This document shows, piece after piece, positions 45,937 through 55,752 of a DNA stretch of 64,000 nt. Position numbers and translations under genes: made by a program. The notes beneath the pieces are model-generated. The model made no database searches. It had not been told where the DNA came from and saw nothing but the letters and a program-made list of their open reading frames with translations. The stretch is from an uncultured Bacilli bacterium (GTDB taxonomy: Bacteria; Bacillota_I; Bacilli_A; RF39; UBA660). The stretch is from positions 102,828 to 166,827 of the forward strand of contig CAKOQV010000001.1 of NCBI GenBank assembly GCA_934101345.1. Direction: 5' to 3'. Each line of letters begins with the position of its first letter. Within the stretch, counting starts at the first letter, position 1.

Positions 45937-46944
45937 ATGATCACGGATAGACAAAAAGAAATGCTGAAAATAATCGCAGAAGAATATATAAAGACTGCTA
46001 AACCAGTAAGTTCTAATCATATCTGTAAAAAATTAAAATGTTCTAGTGCTACCATTAGAAATGAAATGGCTAAACTAGAAGAGTTACATTTACTTGAAAA
46101 GAATCACTTTGCTTCGGGTAGAATACCAAGTGAAGAAGGTTATAAGTATTATGTAGATCATTTAATGAAACCTAAAAATATGACTGGTGAAGATATGCTT
46201 AAACTACAAACAATATTTCACAATCATTCACTTGATTTAAATGATACTATTAAAAAAAGTATTGAAATAATTAGTGAAATAACAAATTATACAGCAGTAG
46301 TACTTGGTAATTCTTCTAAAGAGAATAGATTAAAGAAAGTAGAGGTAGTACCACTTGAAGATAATAAAATATTATCAATAGTTATTACTGATAAAGGTAT
46401 AGTACAACATAAGATATTATACTTATCAAATGATGTATCTACTGGCGATGTAAAAAAGACTGTTGAACTAATAAATAAATTAGTCGTAGGTACACCAATA
46501 AATGAAGTAAGTGAAAAACTAGAATATGAAGTAAAACCGATAATAAGTGATTATGTAAAACAATATGAAGTTTTATATAATACCTTCTATGACGCATTTC
46601 ATGAATTTACTACTGAGAAAACTAGTGAAGCTTATTTTGGTGGAAGAACAAATATGTTAAAGCAACCAGAATTCTCTAGTATTGATAAAGTAAAGGAAAT
46701 ACTCAGTAAATTTGAAGACATAGATAGCATTTCTAAAATGAAAGAAGAAGATAATGGTATTAATATTTATGTTGGTAGTGAAACAGAATTAACTGATGAT
46801 GTTTCAGTAATAAAAACAAAATATAATATCAATGGTGAAGAAGGAACAATAGCAATAATTGGTCCTAAGAGAATGGAATATGATCGAGTTGTAACTCTTC
46901 TTGATTATATAAAGAATAACCTAGGAGGAGATTATGGAAAATAA
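45937..46944 (+). CDS. hrcA: Heat-inducible transcription repressor HrcA
   Basis: Represses chaperone operons by binding CIRCE. In the 335-residue protein the N-terminal winged helix has TDRQKEMLKIIAEEYIKTAKPVSS, split after residue 20 here, then CSSATIRNEMAKLEELHLLE and the SGRIPSEEGYKYYVD wing. The GAF-like and insertion domains follow. Two CIRCE sites lie immediately upstream, so it controls its own operon. It overlaps grpE by 11 bp. Confidence 0.96.
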   Translation: MITDRQKEMLKIIAEEYIKTAKPVSSNHICKKLKCSSATIRNEMAKLEELHLLEKNHFASGRIPSEEGYKYYVDHLMKPKNMTGEDMLKLQTIFHNHSLDLNDTIKKSIEIISEITNYTAVVLGNSSKENRLKKVEVVPLEDNKILSIVITDKGIVQHKILYLSNDVSTGDVKKTVELINKLVVGTPINEVSEKLEYEVKPIISDYVKQYEVLYNTFYDAFHEFTTEKTSEAYFGGRTNMLKQPEFSSIDKVKEILSKFEDIDSISKMKEEDNGINIYVGSETELTDDVSVIKTKYNINGEEGTIAIIGPKRMEYDRVVTLLDYIKNNLGGDYGK

Positions 46945-47533
46945 AAAGAAAAAGAAACATGAACATAAAGAAGATTGCCACTGCAACGAAGAACACAAAT
47001 GTGAGGAAACTTGCAAATGTGAAGAATCTTGTAAGTGCAATGAAGAAGAATGTTCTTGCAGTGAAGAATCAAATATTAATGATGAAAGAGAACTTCTAAG
47101 TAAAAGAATAAAAGACTTAGAGGAGGCTCTTCTTCGTAGTCAAGCAGAATTAATTAACTACAAAAGAAGAAAGGATGAAGAAACATCTAGAATAATTAAG
47201 TATGCTGAGGAAGATATACTAAAAGGATTTTTACCAATATTAGATAACTTTGAAAGAGCTATAAATATGGATGATAATAATTTAGATGACGAAGTATCTA
47301 AGTTCTTGCAAGGCTTTAAACTTATGTATAAGCAAATAAAAGACTTACTTACTAAGTTTGAAGTAAAAGAGATGGAATGTTTAGGTAAAGAGTTTGATCC
47401 TACTTATCATCAAGCTGTTACTACAGGTAAAGATGAATCTAAAGAGTCAGGTATAATTCTTGAAGTATTACAAAAAGGTTATATGTACAAAGATAAAGTA
47501 CTTAGAACCGCTATGGTAAAAGTAAATGAGTAA
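46934..47533 (+). CDS. grpE: GrpE nucleotide exchange factor with Cys-rich N-terminus
   Basis: Releases ADP from DnaK. The 199-residue protein has the coiled coil from about residue 52 (LSKRIKDLEEALLRSQAEL) and the beta-domain end, with FDPTYHQAV and GYMYKDKVLRTAMVKV. Unusually, residues 1-45 hold Lys, His, Glu and nine Cys (15, 17, 23, 27, 29, 33, 35, 40, 42), mostly as CxC pairs separated by 4-9 residues. GrpE N-termini are normally acidic and disordered without cysteine. The arrangement looks like a metal- or redox-binding tail. It overlaps hrcA and the next small gene, confirming operon structure. Confidence 0.95.
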   Translation: MENKKKKKHEHKEDCHCNEEHKCEETCKCEESCKCNEEECSCSEESNINDERELLSKRIKDLEEALLRSQAELINYKRRKDEETSRIIKYAEEDILKGFLPILDNFERAINMDDNNLDDEVSKFLQGFKLMYKQIKDLLTKFEVKEMECLGKEFDPTYHQAVTTGKDESKESGIILEVLQKGYMYKDKVLRTAMVKVNE

Positions 47534-47759
47534 AAGTACCATAAGAGATATTATTTATATTCTAATAGTACTAGCAGTCTTAATACTTGGAATAAGATTT
47601 ATCATATGGATATTCCCAGTACTAATATTATTAATATTAGGATATTACATCTATAGAAGTATAAAGATAAATAGAACTATTAGAAATATGCATAATACCA
47701 CAAACAATAAAAATAAAGATAAAAAAATGAAAGTCATTCATGAATTTGATGAAGACTAA
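47526..47759 (+). CDS. Small membrane protein in the dnaK operon
   Basis: A 77-residue protein with one long or two close hydrophobic segments (residues about 8-45) and a basic/polar tail, NNKNKDKKMKVIHEFDED. It overlaps grpE by 8 bp and lies 26 bp before dnaK, so it is transcribed with the chaperones. The family is not recognised. A short membrane protein at this place is unusual for hrcA-grpE-dnaK operons; it may act in envelope stress, but that is a guess. Confidence 0.7.
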   Translation: MSKSTIRDIIYILIVLAVLILGIRFIIWIFPVLILLILGYYIYRSIKINRTIRNMHNTTNNKNKDKKMKVIHEFDED

Positions 47760-47770
47760 TAAATATGTAA

Positions 47771-49618
<1,848 letters not shown>

Positions 49619-49633
49619 TTTAAATAAAAAGTT

Positions 49634-49661
49634 AAAGTTCTAGTTTTCTAGCTAGAACTTT
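49634..49661 (+). terminator. Intercistronic hairpin between dnaK and dnaJ
   Basis: AAAGTTCTAG and CTAGAACTTT form a perfect 10-bp stem with an 8-nt loop. There is no proper T run, so partial termination or mRNA processing is more likely than full termination. Confidence 0.6.
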
Positions 49662-49683
49662 ATACTTATGTTCGGAGGAAATT

Positions 49684-50799
49684 ATGAATAAAAAAGATTA
49701 CTACGAGGTACTAGGTGTACCCAAAACAGCGTCTCAAGATGAAATAAAATCTGCCTTCAGAAAACTAGCTAAAAAATACCATCCTGATGTATCAAAAGAA
49801 GAAAATGCTGCAGAAAAATTTAAAGAATGTCAAGAAGCCTATGCTGTATTATCAGATGAGACAAAAAGAAAACAATATGATCAATATGGACATGCAGCAT
49901 TTACTAACTCTCAAGGCGGTTTCTCTGGATTTGATGGCTTTGACTTTGGAGGAATGGAAGATATCTTTGGAGATTTATTTAAAAACTTTGGTTTTGGTTC
50001 ATCTTCATCTGGTACAAGAACTAGATCTAGGAGAGAAGATGGTAGTGACTTACTATATCGTATGAGTATTACTTTTGAAGAGGCTGTTAATGGTGCTAAG
50101 AGAGATATAAAAGTGGATACTGAAGATGAATGCTCTGAGTGTCATGGACAGGGTGGCTTTAATATGCATACTTGTCCTGATTGTAAAGGATCTGGAACTG
50201 TAACAAGACAGCAAAGTACTATCTTTGGTTCATTCTTATCAAAGACCTCTTGTCCTACATGTCATGGAACTGGTTCAACATTTGATAAGATTTGTACTAA
50301 TTGTCATGGTACTGGTAAAGAAAGAAAAGTTAAAACTCTAACTATTACTATTCCTAAAGGAATAAATACTGGTAATAGAATAAGACTTGCTGGTAAGGGC
50401 GAAGCCGGTACTAATGGAGGAGAACCAGGAGATTTATATATTGAATTTAGTGTTAAAGAAGATGATTTCTATACTAGAGATGAGAATGATATTTATATTA
50501 CTGTACCTCTTACTATTACTGAGGCAGTATTGGGCTGCAAGAAAGAGATACCTACTATCTATGGAAATGCTATTATAACTATTCCTGATGGTACTAAAAA
50601 TGGTAGTAAATTAAGATTAAAAGGAAAAGGAATAGATAGTGATATTAATAATAAAAAAGGCGATATGTATGTAATAGTAGATGTCGTTATGCCAAGTAAA
50701 TTAACTAAAAAACAAAAAGATTTATTTAAAGAATTATCTGAAACAACACTAGATGATGATAGTAAGTTTACTAAATTTAATAAGATGTTAAAAAAATAA
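49684..50799 (+). CDS. dnaJ: Chaperone DnaJ (Hsp40)
   Basis: Co-chaperone that stimulates DnaK. In its 371 residues the J domain has [20 protein letters not shown] and the HPD motif (residues 34-36). A Gly/Phe-rich region follows (about 78-105), then four zinc CxxCxG repeats: CSECHG, CPDCKG, CPTCHG and CTNCHG. The C-terminal substrate domains have normal length. A GGAGG site precedes the ATG. It is followed by a repeat copy. Confidence 0.97.
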   Translation: MNKKDYYEVLGVPKTASQDEIKSAFRKLAKKYHPDVSKEENAAEKFKECQEAYAVLSDETKRKQYDQYGHAAFTNSQGGFSGFDGFDFGGMEDIFGDLFKNFGFGSSSSGTRTRSRREDGSDLLYRMSITFEEAVNGAKRDIKVDTEDECSECHGQGGFNMHTCPDCKGSGTVTRQQSTIFGSFLSKTSCPTCHGTGSTFDKICTNCHGTGKERKVKTLTITIPKGINTGNRIRLAGKGEAGTNGGEPGDLYIEFSVKEDDFYTRDENDIYITVPLTITEAVLGCKKEIPTIYGNAIITIPDGTKNGSKLRLKGKGIDSDINNKKGDMYVIVDVVMPSKLTKKQKDLFKELSETTLDDDSKFTKFNKMLKK

Positions 50800-50804
50800 T
50801 ATAT

Positions 50805-50886
50805 GCGCTCTAAGCCTTAAGGTCTTAGGGCGTTATTTTGAGCCTGATTTTAGTCTCAAAATAAAGTCTATTATATATAAGCCATA
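50805..50886 (+). repeat. Double-hairpin repeat, copy 8 (group A)
   Basis: Hairpin 1: CGCTCTAAG (50806-50814) and CTTAGGGCG (50824-50832), loop CCTTAAGGT. Hairpin 2: TTATTTTGAG (50833-50842) and CTCAAAATAA (50855-50864), perfect 10 bp, loop CCTGATTTTAGT. The hairpins abut. The tail AAAGTCTATTATATATAAGC is the same as in copy 1 apart from one base. Confidence 0.85.
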
Positions 50887-50887
50887 G

Positions 50888-51040
50888 ATATATATATTTA
50901 GAGTACAAACAAATAATGAAGTTAACAATCCTAAAACAGGAGATAATATAGTTACTTATATTGTTATTGGAGTAGTAGCAATACTTGGAATAATAGTATG
51001 TGCAGTAATGTATTTAAAAAAGAAAAAAGATAATAAATAA
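50888..51040 (+). pseudogene. Remnant of a sortase-anchored protein (NPKTG tail)
   Basis: A frame without a start codon, open from 50888 to TAA at 51038-51040. It encodes NNEVNNPKTGDN, a hydrophobic helix VTYIVIGVVAILGIIVCAVM and a YLKKKKDNK tail: a complete cell-wall sorting signal. The rest of the protein is gone; a stop codon and a repeat copy lie directly upstream. NPKTG suits class B-type sortases, as does the PPQTG of the intact adhesin. Confidence 0.8.
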
Positions 51041-51124
51041 TATAAAGAGATAAATTACTATCTCTTTTTACTTTTGTATGATATAATTATCTAAAGGCAA
51101 TATAATGTAGTGTGAGGTGTAAAT

Positions 51125-51787
51125 ATGAAGAAGTATATTAAAGAAAATAAAAATAGAATAATAATATTAATATTTAGTTTTTTATTTCAAACATTCATAT
51201 ATGGAATAACTAAACTATTTCAAGGTACTCCAATGCATTTAAATAACTATTTTGATAATATGATACCATTTATACCAGAATTTGTAATATTCTATGTTCT
51301 ATGGTATTTATTACTATTCTTAATACCATTACTAATATTAAAATATAATAAAAAAGTATTTGATAGATACATAGTAACATGTCTAATATATACATTATTT
51401 GAAGGTGTAATATTTATATTATTACCAACTATAATGACTAGAGAACCACTAGTGGTAGACAGTATTTCAACATGGATAATAAATATCATATACAAAGTAG
51501 ATACCCCAGTAAATCTATTTCCATCAGCTCACTGTGCTTTAGCCATATTATTTATAATATCAACATTAGATGTCAAAGAAATAAAAAAAGAATACAAAAT
51601 ATTAATAATAATAACATCAGTATTAATAATGTTATCAACAGTATTCATAAAACAACATGTAATTGTAGATGTACTAGGAGCCTTTATAATAGTTCCAATG
51701 TATTATATAATAAGAAAAAAGAAAATAAATCTAGAAGAGAGTGGTATATATGCAAAGATATTTCGCCAAAAGAAAAGAACAAAATAA
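51125..51787 (+). CDS. PAP2-family membrane phosphatase
   Basis: A 220-residue membrane protein with about six helices. FPSAHCALAI near residue 137 and FIKQHVIVDVLGAF near 178 correspond to the PSGH and SRxxxxxHxxxD motifs of PAP2 phosphatases, with Lys-Gln in place of Ser-Arg. Such enzymes dephosphorylate undecaprenyl pyrophosphate, phosphatidic acid or inositol lipids. It overlaps the rsmE start by 38 bp. The substrate is not clear. Confidence 0.75.
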   Translation: MKKYIKENKNRIIILIFSFLFQTFIYGITKLFQGTPMHLNNYFDNMIPFIPEFVIFYVLWYLLLFLIPLLILKYNKKVFDRYIVTCLIYTLFEGVIFILLPTIMTREPLVVDSISTWIINIIYKVDTPVNLFPSAHCALAILFIISTLDVKEIKKEYKILIIITSVLIMLSTVFIKQHVIVDVLGAFIIVPMYYIIRKKKINLEESGIYAKIFRQKKRTK

Positions 51788-52487
51788 CTTAATACTTGAA
51801 GAGTCAGATATTCATCATATTAAGAAGGTTATGCGAATGAATATAAACGATAAAATAGAAGTAGTATATGATAAAGTATTATATATATGTAATATAGATA
51901 ATCTAGATCCATTAACTCTTTCAGTAGAGGATACTATTAGTAAAGAAAATAAGCTAAATATAGAATTAACAATAGCCATAGGTTTAGTAAAAGAACAAAA
52001 AATAGATTTAATTCTTCAAAAACTAACTGAACTAGGTGTATCAAGAATAATTCCAGTCGATATGGAAAGAAGCATTGTTAAATTGGATAAAGAAAGATTT
52101 AGTAAGAAAAAAGTAAGATGGCAAATGATCTGCAAGGAGGCTAGTGAGCAGTCTAAGAGAACGGATATCCCAGAAATAGCTGATATTATGAGTATTAAAG
52201 ATTTAGTAAATCTAGATTATGATATCAAATTAGTGGCATCTACAAAAGAAAAAGATAAATTACTAAATTACTATTTACAAAGCATAAAAGATTGTGCTAA
52301 AATTATAATGGTAATAGGTCCAGAAGGTGGAATAAGTCCTAAAGAAGAAACATATTTATTAGAAAACAATTATAATCCAGTATCTTTTGGAGACCTAATA
52401 TTTAGGGTGGAAACTGCTGCCATATATGCTGGTGCAGTATTTAACTTTATCGCAGTAAGAGGTGAATATAATGATAAATTCATTTAA
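51750..52487 (+). CDS. rsmE: 16S rRNA (uracil1498-N3)-methyltransferase
   Basis: SPOUT-fold methyltransferase that modifies U1498 in 16S rRNA. The N-terminal PUA-like part begins MQRYFAKR and contains HHIKKVMRMNINDKIEV. The SAM-binding knot has GPEGGISPKEE near residue 193 and a FRVETAA end, as expected. An in-frame GTG at 51741 precedes, but MQRYF is the family start. In Bacillus rsmE also follows dnaJ (with prmA between); prmA is absent here and a PAP2 gene takes its place. Confidence 0.93.
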   Translation: MQRYFAKRKEQNNLILEESDIHHIKKVMRMNINDKIEVVYDKVLYICNIDNLDPLTLSVEDTISKENKLNIELTIAIGLVKEQKIDLILQKLTELGVSRIIPVDMERSIVKLDKERFSKKKVRWQMICKEASEQSKRTDIPEIADIMSIKDLVNLDYDIKLVASTKEKDKLLNYYLQSIKDCAKIIMVIGPEGGISPKEETYLLENNYNPVSFGDLIFRVETAAIYAGAVFNFIAVRGEYNDKFI

Positions 52488-53235
52488 TGATTTTTATAAT
52501 AACTTATCAAGTAATGGTTTATTTTTCTTTTGGGTAGTAGTATTTCTTTTTGTATTTGTTATCTTTCTACTAGTGGTACTTCTACTAAAAAATAGAAAAC
52601 TATCTAAATATCTAAAAGAAAGTAATATTAAAGAAGAATTAAATGATACTCATGAAGATACTCCATTAATATTTAATGAAGTAAAAGAAGAACATAAAGA
52701 AATAGTAGAAGAATTACCAAAACAAGAAATAATTGAACCAAAAAAATTAGAAAAAGTAGAAGAAGTAAAAGAAGAAATTAAAGAAGAAAAAATACCAGTA
52801 AATACTAATAATAATGGTTTATATACAAAGAATGTTTTAAGAGAAAAAAGAGTTCAAACATCTCCAATTCATATTGATAGAGAATTATCAAGTAGAGAAG
52901 AATTACCCAAAGAAGAAGATTATCATACTAATGAAGATATTCTGTTAGGTATAGATTTACATGAAGATGCTTTATCTCCACTTGAAACAATGGAAGATGC
53001 TTATGAAGTAAATGATAATATGAAGTTTGCTTCAGACATTGTTGAAAGGATGGAAGAAGAAATAAAGCCATCTAATATAGAACTAACTGACTATGAAAGA
53101 AAACAAGAAGAAGAAGCAATTATAAGCTATGATGAATTATTAAAAGTAAAAGATAAAATATATAATATTACTGATGATGAAGAAACAGATGAATTTATTG
53201 ATGAACTAAAAAACTTTAGAACAGATTTACAATAA
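52471..53235 (+). CDS. Membrane-anchored acidic protein
   Basis: A 254-residue protein. One N-terminal helix (residues about 14-42) is followed by a long Glu/Lys-rich, probably disordered cytoplasmic tail with a basic patch around VLREKRVQTSPIHID (residue about 125) and a short acidic helix at the end. The ATG at 52471 has an AGAGGTG site; a GTG at 52462 is less likely. The design recalls the acidic protein at 12006 and membrane-tethered division proteins such as EzrA or ZipA-like adaptors, but no homology is claimed. A clear terminator follows. Confidence 0.65.
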   Translation: MINSFNDFYNNLSSNGLFFFWVVVFLFVFVIFLLVVLLLKNRKLSKYLKESNIKEELNDTHEDTPLIFNEVKEEHKEIVEELPKQEIIEPKKLEKVEEVKEEIKEEKIPVNTNNNGLYTKNVLREKRVQTSPIHIDRELSSREELPKEEDYHTNEDILLGIDLHEDALSPLETMEDAYEVNDNMKFASDIVERMEEEIKPSNIELTDYERKQEEEAIISYDELLKVKDKIYNITDDEETDEFIDELKNFRTDLQ

Positions 53236-53257
53236 GTAGGGTAACCTACTTTTTTTC
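53235..53257 (+). terminator. Terminator after the acidic membrane protein gene
   Basis: AGTAGG (53235-53240) and CCTACT (53245-53250) with a 4-nt loop and seven T residues. Confidence 0.85.
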
Positions 53258-53307
53258 GACATAAAACTATTACCTAATGTTATATATTATTAGTAGGTGA
53301 TGATATC

Positions 53308-54306
53308 ATGAATGGTAAAATGAAATTGAAAAAAACAGTAAAGAAAAAAATAAAACTATCATTTATTTATATCATAATAATATATATAATCTTTTCTATA
53401 ACATTTTATTATTCTTTAAAAAATAGTAGTAACATAAATAATAAAGAATTTATTAACTTTCTCTTAAAAGGAGGTAATTCTCATCTGATTGGAGATTATA
53501 AACTAATAAATATTGTTAATAACAGTACTAAGTTTTTGTTTAGTATAGACTTTACTAATCCTAGTTCTATTATTGATAGGAGTATAACCTCCTTTAACAA
53601 AGATTATGAACATAATGATGACTATAGTAATCTAGAAGAATTAAAAAAGATAAGTTCTTATATTGAAGATCCAAATCCCGTAGATATAGATAGTCCTATT
53701 ATATATATTTATAATTCACATCAGTTAGAAAACTATAATAGTTCAAACTTAGATATCTATGGAATAACTCCTAATGTATTAATGGCCTCTTATTTATTAA
53801 AAGAAAAACTAAATAGTAAAGGACTATCTACAATTGTTGAAGATTCTAACTTATCCGAATTCTTAAGTATAAATAATTGGAATCACGCTAGTTCTTATAA
53901 AGCTTCACGAATATTTATCTTAGATAAAAAGAATAAATATAATACTCTAAAATATTTTATTGATATTCATAGAGACTCAGTAAACAAAAATGTAACTAGT
54001 GTAAACATAAATGGTAAAGACTATGCTAGAATACTCTTTGTCGTAGGATTAGAACATGATAATTATAAAGATAATTTGAAATTAAGCGAAGACTTAAATA
54101 ACTTATTCAATAAATATTATAAAGGTTTATCTAGAGGTGTCTATAAAAAAGAAGGTCCTGGTGTAGATGGTATATATAACCAAGATATTAGTCCTAATAG
54201 TATTTTAATTGAAGTAGGAGGAGTAGATAACAATATAGATGAAGTACTTAATACTACTGAAGCAATATCTAACATATTATATTACTATATAAAAGGTGAT
54301 AAATAA
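53308..54306 (+). CDS. spoIIP: SpoIIP-type N-acetylmuramoyl-L-alanine amidase
   Basis: Peptidoglycan amidase/endopeptidase that in endospore formers drives forespore engulfment with SpoIID and SpoIIM. The 332-residue protein has an N-terminal membrane helix (residues about 17-37). The catalytic domain shows YIYNSHQLENY near residue 133 (zinc His and Glu), DIHRDSVNKNVT near 225, SRGVYKK and YNQDISPNSILIEVGG near 290 (catalytic Glu), in the order of SpoIIP. The first motif is usually YHTHTTESY, so the leading His is changed to Asn but the key His is kept. It overlaps the next gene by 1 bp. The presence of SpoIIP suggests sporulation ancestry. Confidence 0.88.
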   Translation: MNGKMKLKKTVKKKIKLSFIYIIIIYIIFSITFYYSLKNSSNINNKEFINFLLKGGNSHLIGDYKLINIVNNSTKFLFSIDFTNPSSIIDRSITSFNKDYEHNDDYSNLEELKKISSYIEDPNPVDIDSPIIYIYNSHQLENYNSSNLDIYGITPNVLMASYLLKEKLNSKGLSTIVEDSNLSEFLSINNWNHASSYKASRIFILDKKNKYNTLKYFIDIHRDSVNKNVTSVNINGKDYARILFVVGLEHDNYKDNLKLSEDLNNLFNKYYKGLSRGVYKKEGPGVDGIYNQDISPNSILIEVGGVDNNIDEVLNTTEAISNILYYYIKGDK

Positions 54307-54629
54307 TGAATAAGAAAAAAATATTAAAAATAGTATTCATAGTATTATTTTTAAGCTTTATCATGGCTTATGTAATAGAAAAGAGTGGTTATTATGAATA
54401 TAATCTTCGTAATAAAACAGTTCTAACTAAAGAATCAATGGAGAAGTTTGAAAAGGATGTAAGTGAAGGTAGGAATGTTAGTATTGAAGATTATGTAGTT
54501 AATACCAGTACTGACTACACAACAAAATTAACCAGAGGTACCAACAAGGTATCCACTAAAGTAAATAGTGTATTAAAAAAAGGTATAGAGAGTGTATTTA
54601 AAGTATTAGGTAAGTTTGTTTATGAATAA
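54306..54629 (+). CDS. Small membrane-anchored protein in the yqxA position
   Basis: A 107-residue protein: one N-terminal helix (residues 6-24), then a short external part with LTKESMEKFEKDVSEGRNVS and an amphipathic C-terminal helix (SVLKKGIESVFKVLGKFV). Its start codon overlaps the spoIIP stop by 1 bp. In Bacillus spoIIP is followed by yqxA, a membrane protein of similar size and plan (DUF3679), so this is a positional counterpart. Direct sequence similarity is not evident to me. Confidence 0.55.
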   Translation: MNKKKILKIVFIVLFLSFIMAYVIEKSGYYEYNLRNKTVLTKESMEKFEKDVSEGRNVSIEDYVVNTSTDYTTKLTRGTNKVSTKVNSVLKKGIESVFKVLGKFVYE

Positions 54630-54696
54630 AACATACAAGAAAACATACAAGAAAACATACAAGTAGATTGACTATAATCAATATATATAGTATAAT
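54628..54696 (+). promoter_or_regulatory. Three 12-bp iterons upstream of the Fic promoter
   Basis: AAAACATACAAG occurs three times in perfect tandem (54628-54663). TTGACT (54668-54673) and TATAAT (54691-54696) with a 17-bp spacer follow 4 bp later. The iterons sit where an activator or repressor of the Fic gene would bind. Confidence 0.7.
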
Positions 54697-54724
54697 ATTA
54701 GTAGAAAAAAATGAGGTGATTTAA

Positions 54725-55720
54725 ATGCAAAATTATATACCACCATTTGAAATAACTAATATTATGCTGGAAAGAGTTTCTTCAATTATGAAGAAAATTG
54801 GTGGACTTGAAAATTATAAAGATTTAAATAAAATGCCAGTATTAAGAAGAAATAACAGAATAAAATCTATTCATTCATCACTTGCAATAGAGGCAAACTC
54901 TTTATCACTTAGTCAAGTTAAAGATGTCATTGATGGTAAATTGGTAATTGGACCAGAAAAAGAAATACAAGAAGTAAAAAACGCCTATAATGCTTATTTA
55001 AAAATTAAAGAAGTAAATCCATATAGTATAAAAGATTTAAAAGAAATACATGGTATTATGACATATTTAACTACAGAGGAATCTGGAAAGTTTAGAAGTA
55101 CTGGCGAAGGAGTTTTTGATGAGAATGGCAATTGCATACATATTTGTCCACCAGCAAACCAAGTAGAAGAACTTATGGAGCAACTATTTAATTGGATGAA
55201 AGAAAAAAAGAGCGAAATACATCCCTTAATATTATCTTCAGTATTTCATTATGAATTTGTCTTTATACATCCATTTGGTGATGGTAATGGAAGAACCGCT
55301 AGATTGTGGCAGAATGTTATCTTATCTGAATATGAAGATATATTTGAATATGTTCCAATAGAAAGTGCAATAAAAAAATATCAAGATGAATACTATAGAG
55401 TAATTGCTAATTGTAATGCAAAGGGTAATTCAACTGAATTTATAGAATTTATGTTAAAAATGATTGATGAAGAACTAGATACTTTAATTGTTGGAGTAAA
55501 TAATCAAATTAATCATATAAGTCCATATATAAAAAAATTACTTGATGCAATGGAACCTGGAATTAAATATAGTACTAATGAGTTAATGAAATTAGTAGAT
55601 ATGAAATCTAGAGTTTCATTTAGAGAAAACTATTTAGTCCCCGCTATTGAAAATAATTTAATAAAAATGACATATCCAGATAGTCCAACTAATAAAAATC
55701 AAACATATTATAAAGATTAA
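54725..55720 (+). CDS. Fic-family AMP transferase with N-terminal inhibitory motif
   Basis: A 331-residue protein of the common bacterial Fic/DUF4172-like architecture. SIHSSLAIEANSLSL (residues about 48-62) corresponds to the S/TxxxE-type inhibitory helix that blocks ATP binding (class II). The active site HPFGDGNGRTAR near residue 179 is intact. The C-terminal 90 residues look like a winged helix. Fic proteins AMPylate hydroxyl residues of target proteins; in this class activity is normally self-repressed. It is monocistronic, with an iteron-bearing promoter. Confidence 0.92.
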   Translation: MQNYIPPFEITNIMLERVSSIMKKIGGLENYKDLNKMPVLRRNNRIKSIHSSLAIEANSLSLSQVKDVIDGKLVIGPEKEIQEVKNAYNAYLKIKEVNPYSIKDLKEIHGIMTYLTTEESGKFRSTGEGVFDENGNCIHICPPANQVEELMEQLFNWMKEKKSEIHPLILSSVFHYEFVFIHPFGDGNGRTARLWQNVILSEYEDIFEYVPIESAIKKYQDEYYRVIANCNAKGNSTEFIEFMLKMIDEELDTLIVGVNNQINHISPYIKKLLDAMEPGIKYSTNELMKLVDMKSRVSFRENYLVPAIENNLIKMTYPDSPTNKNQTYYKD

Positions 55721-55752
55721 TATAGTCTATTTGTTATAAAAAGAAGCAAGAT

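Noticed and set aside
51472..51792. 106-aa plus-strand frame within the PAP2 gene
   Set aside because: It lies in another frame over PAP2 motifs (PSAH, HxxxD) and has biased Asn/Ile/Lys composition with no homology.
54628..54663. Tandem 12-bp repeats as a CRISPR array
   Set aside because: Units are only 12 bp, directly adjacent with no spacers, and no cas genes are in the window.
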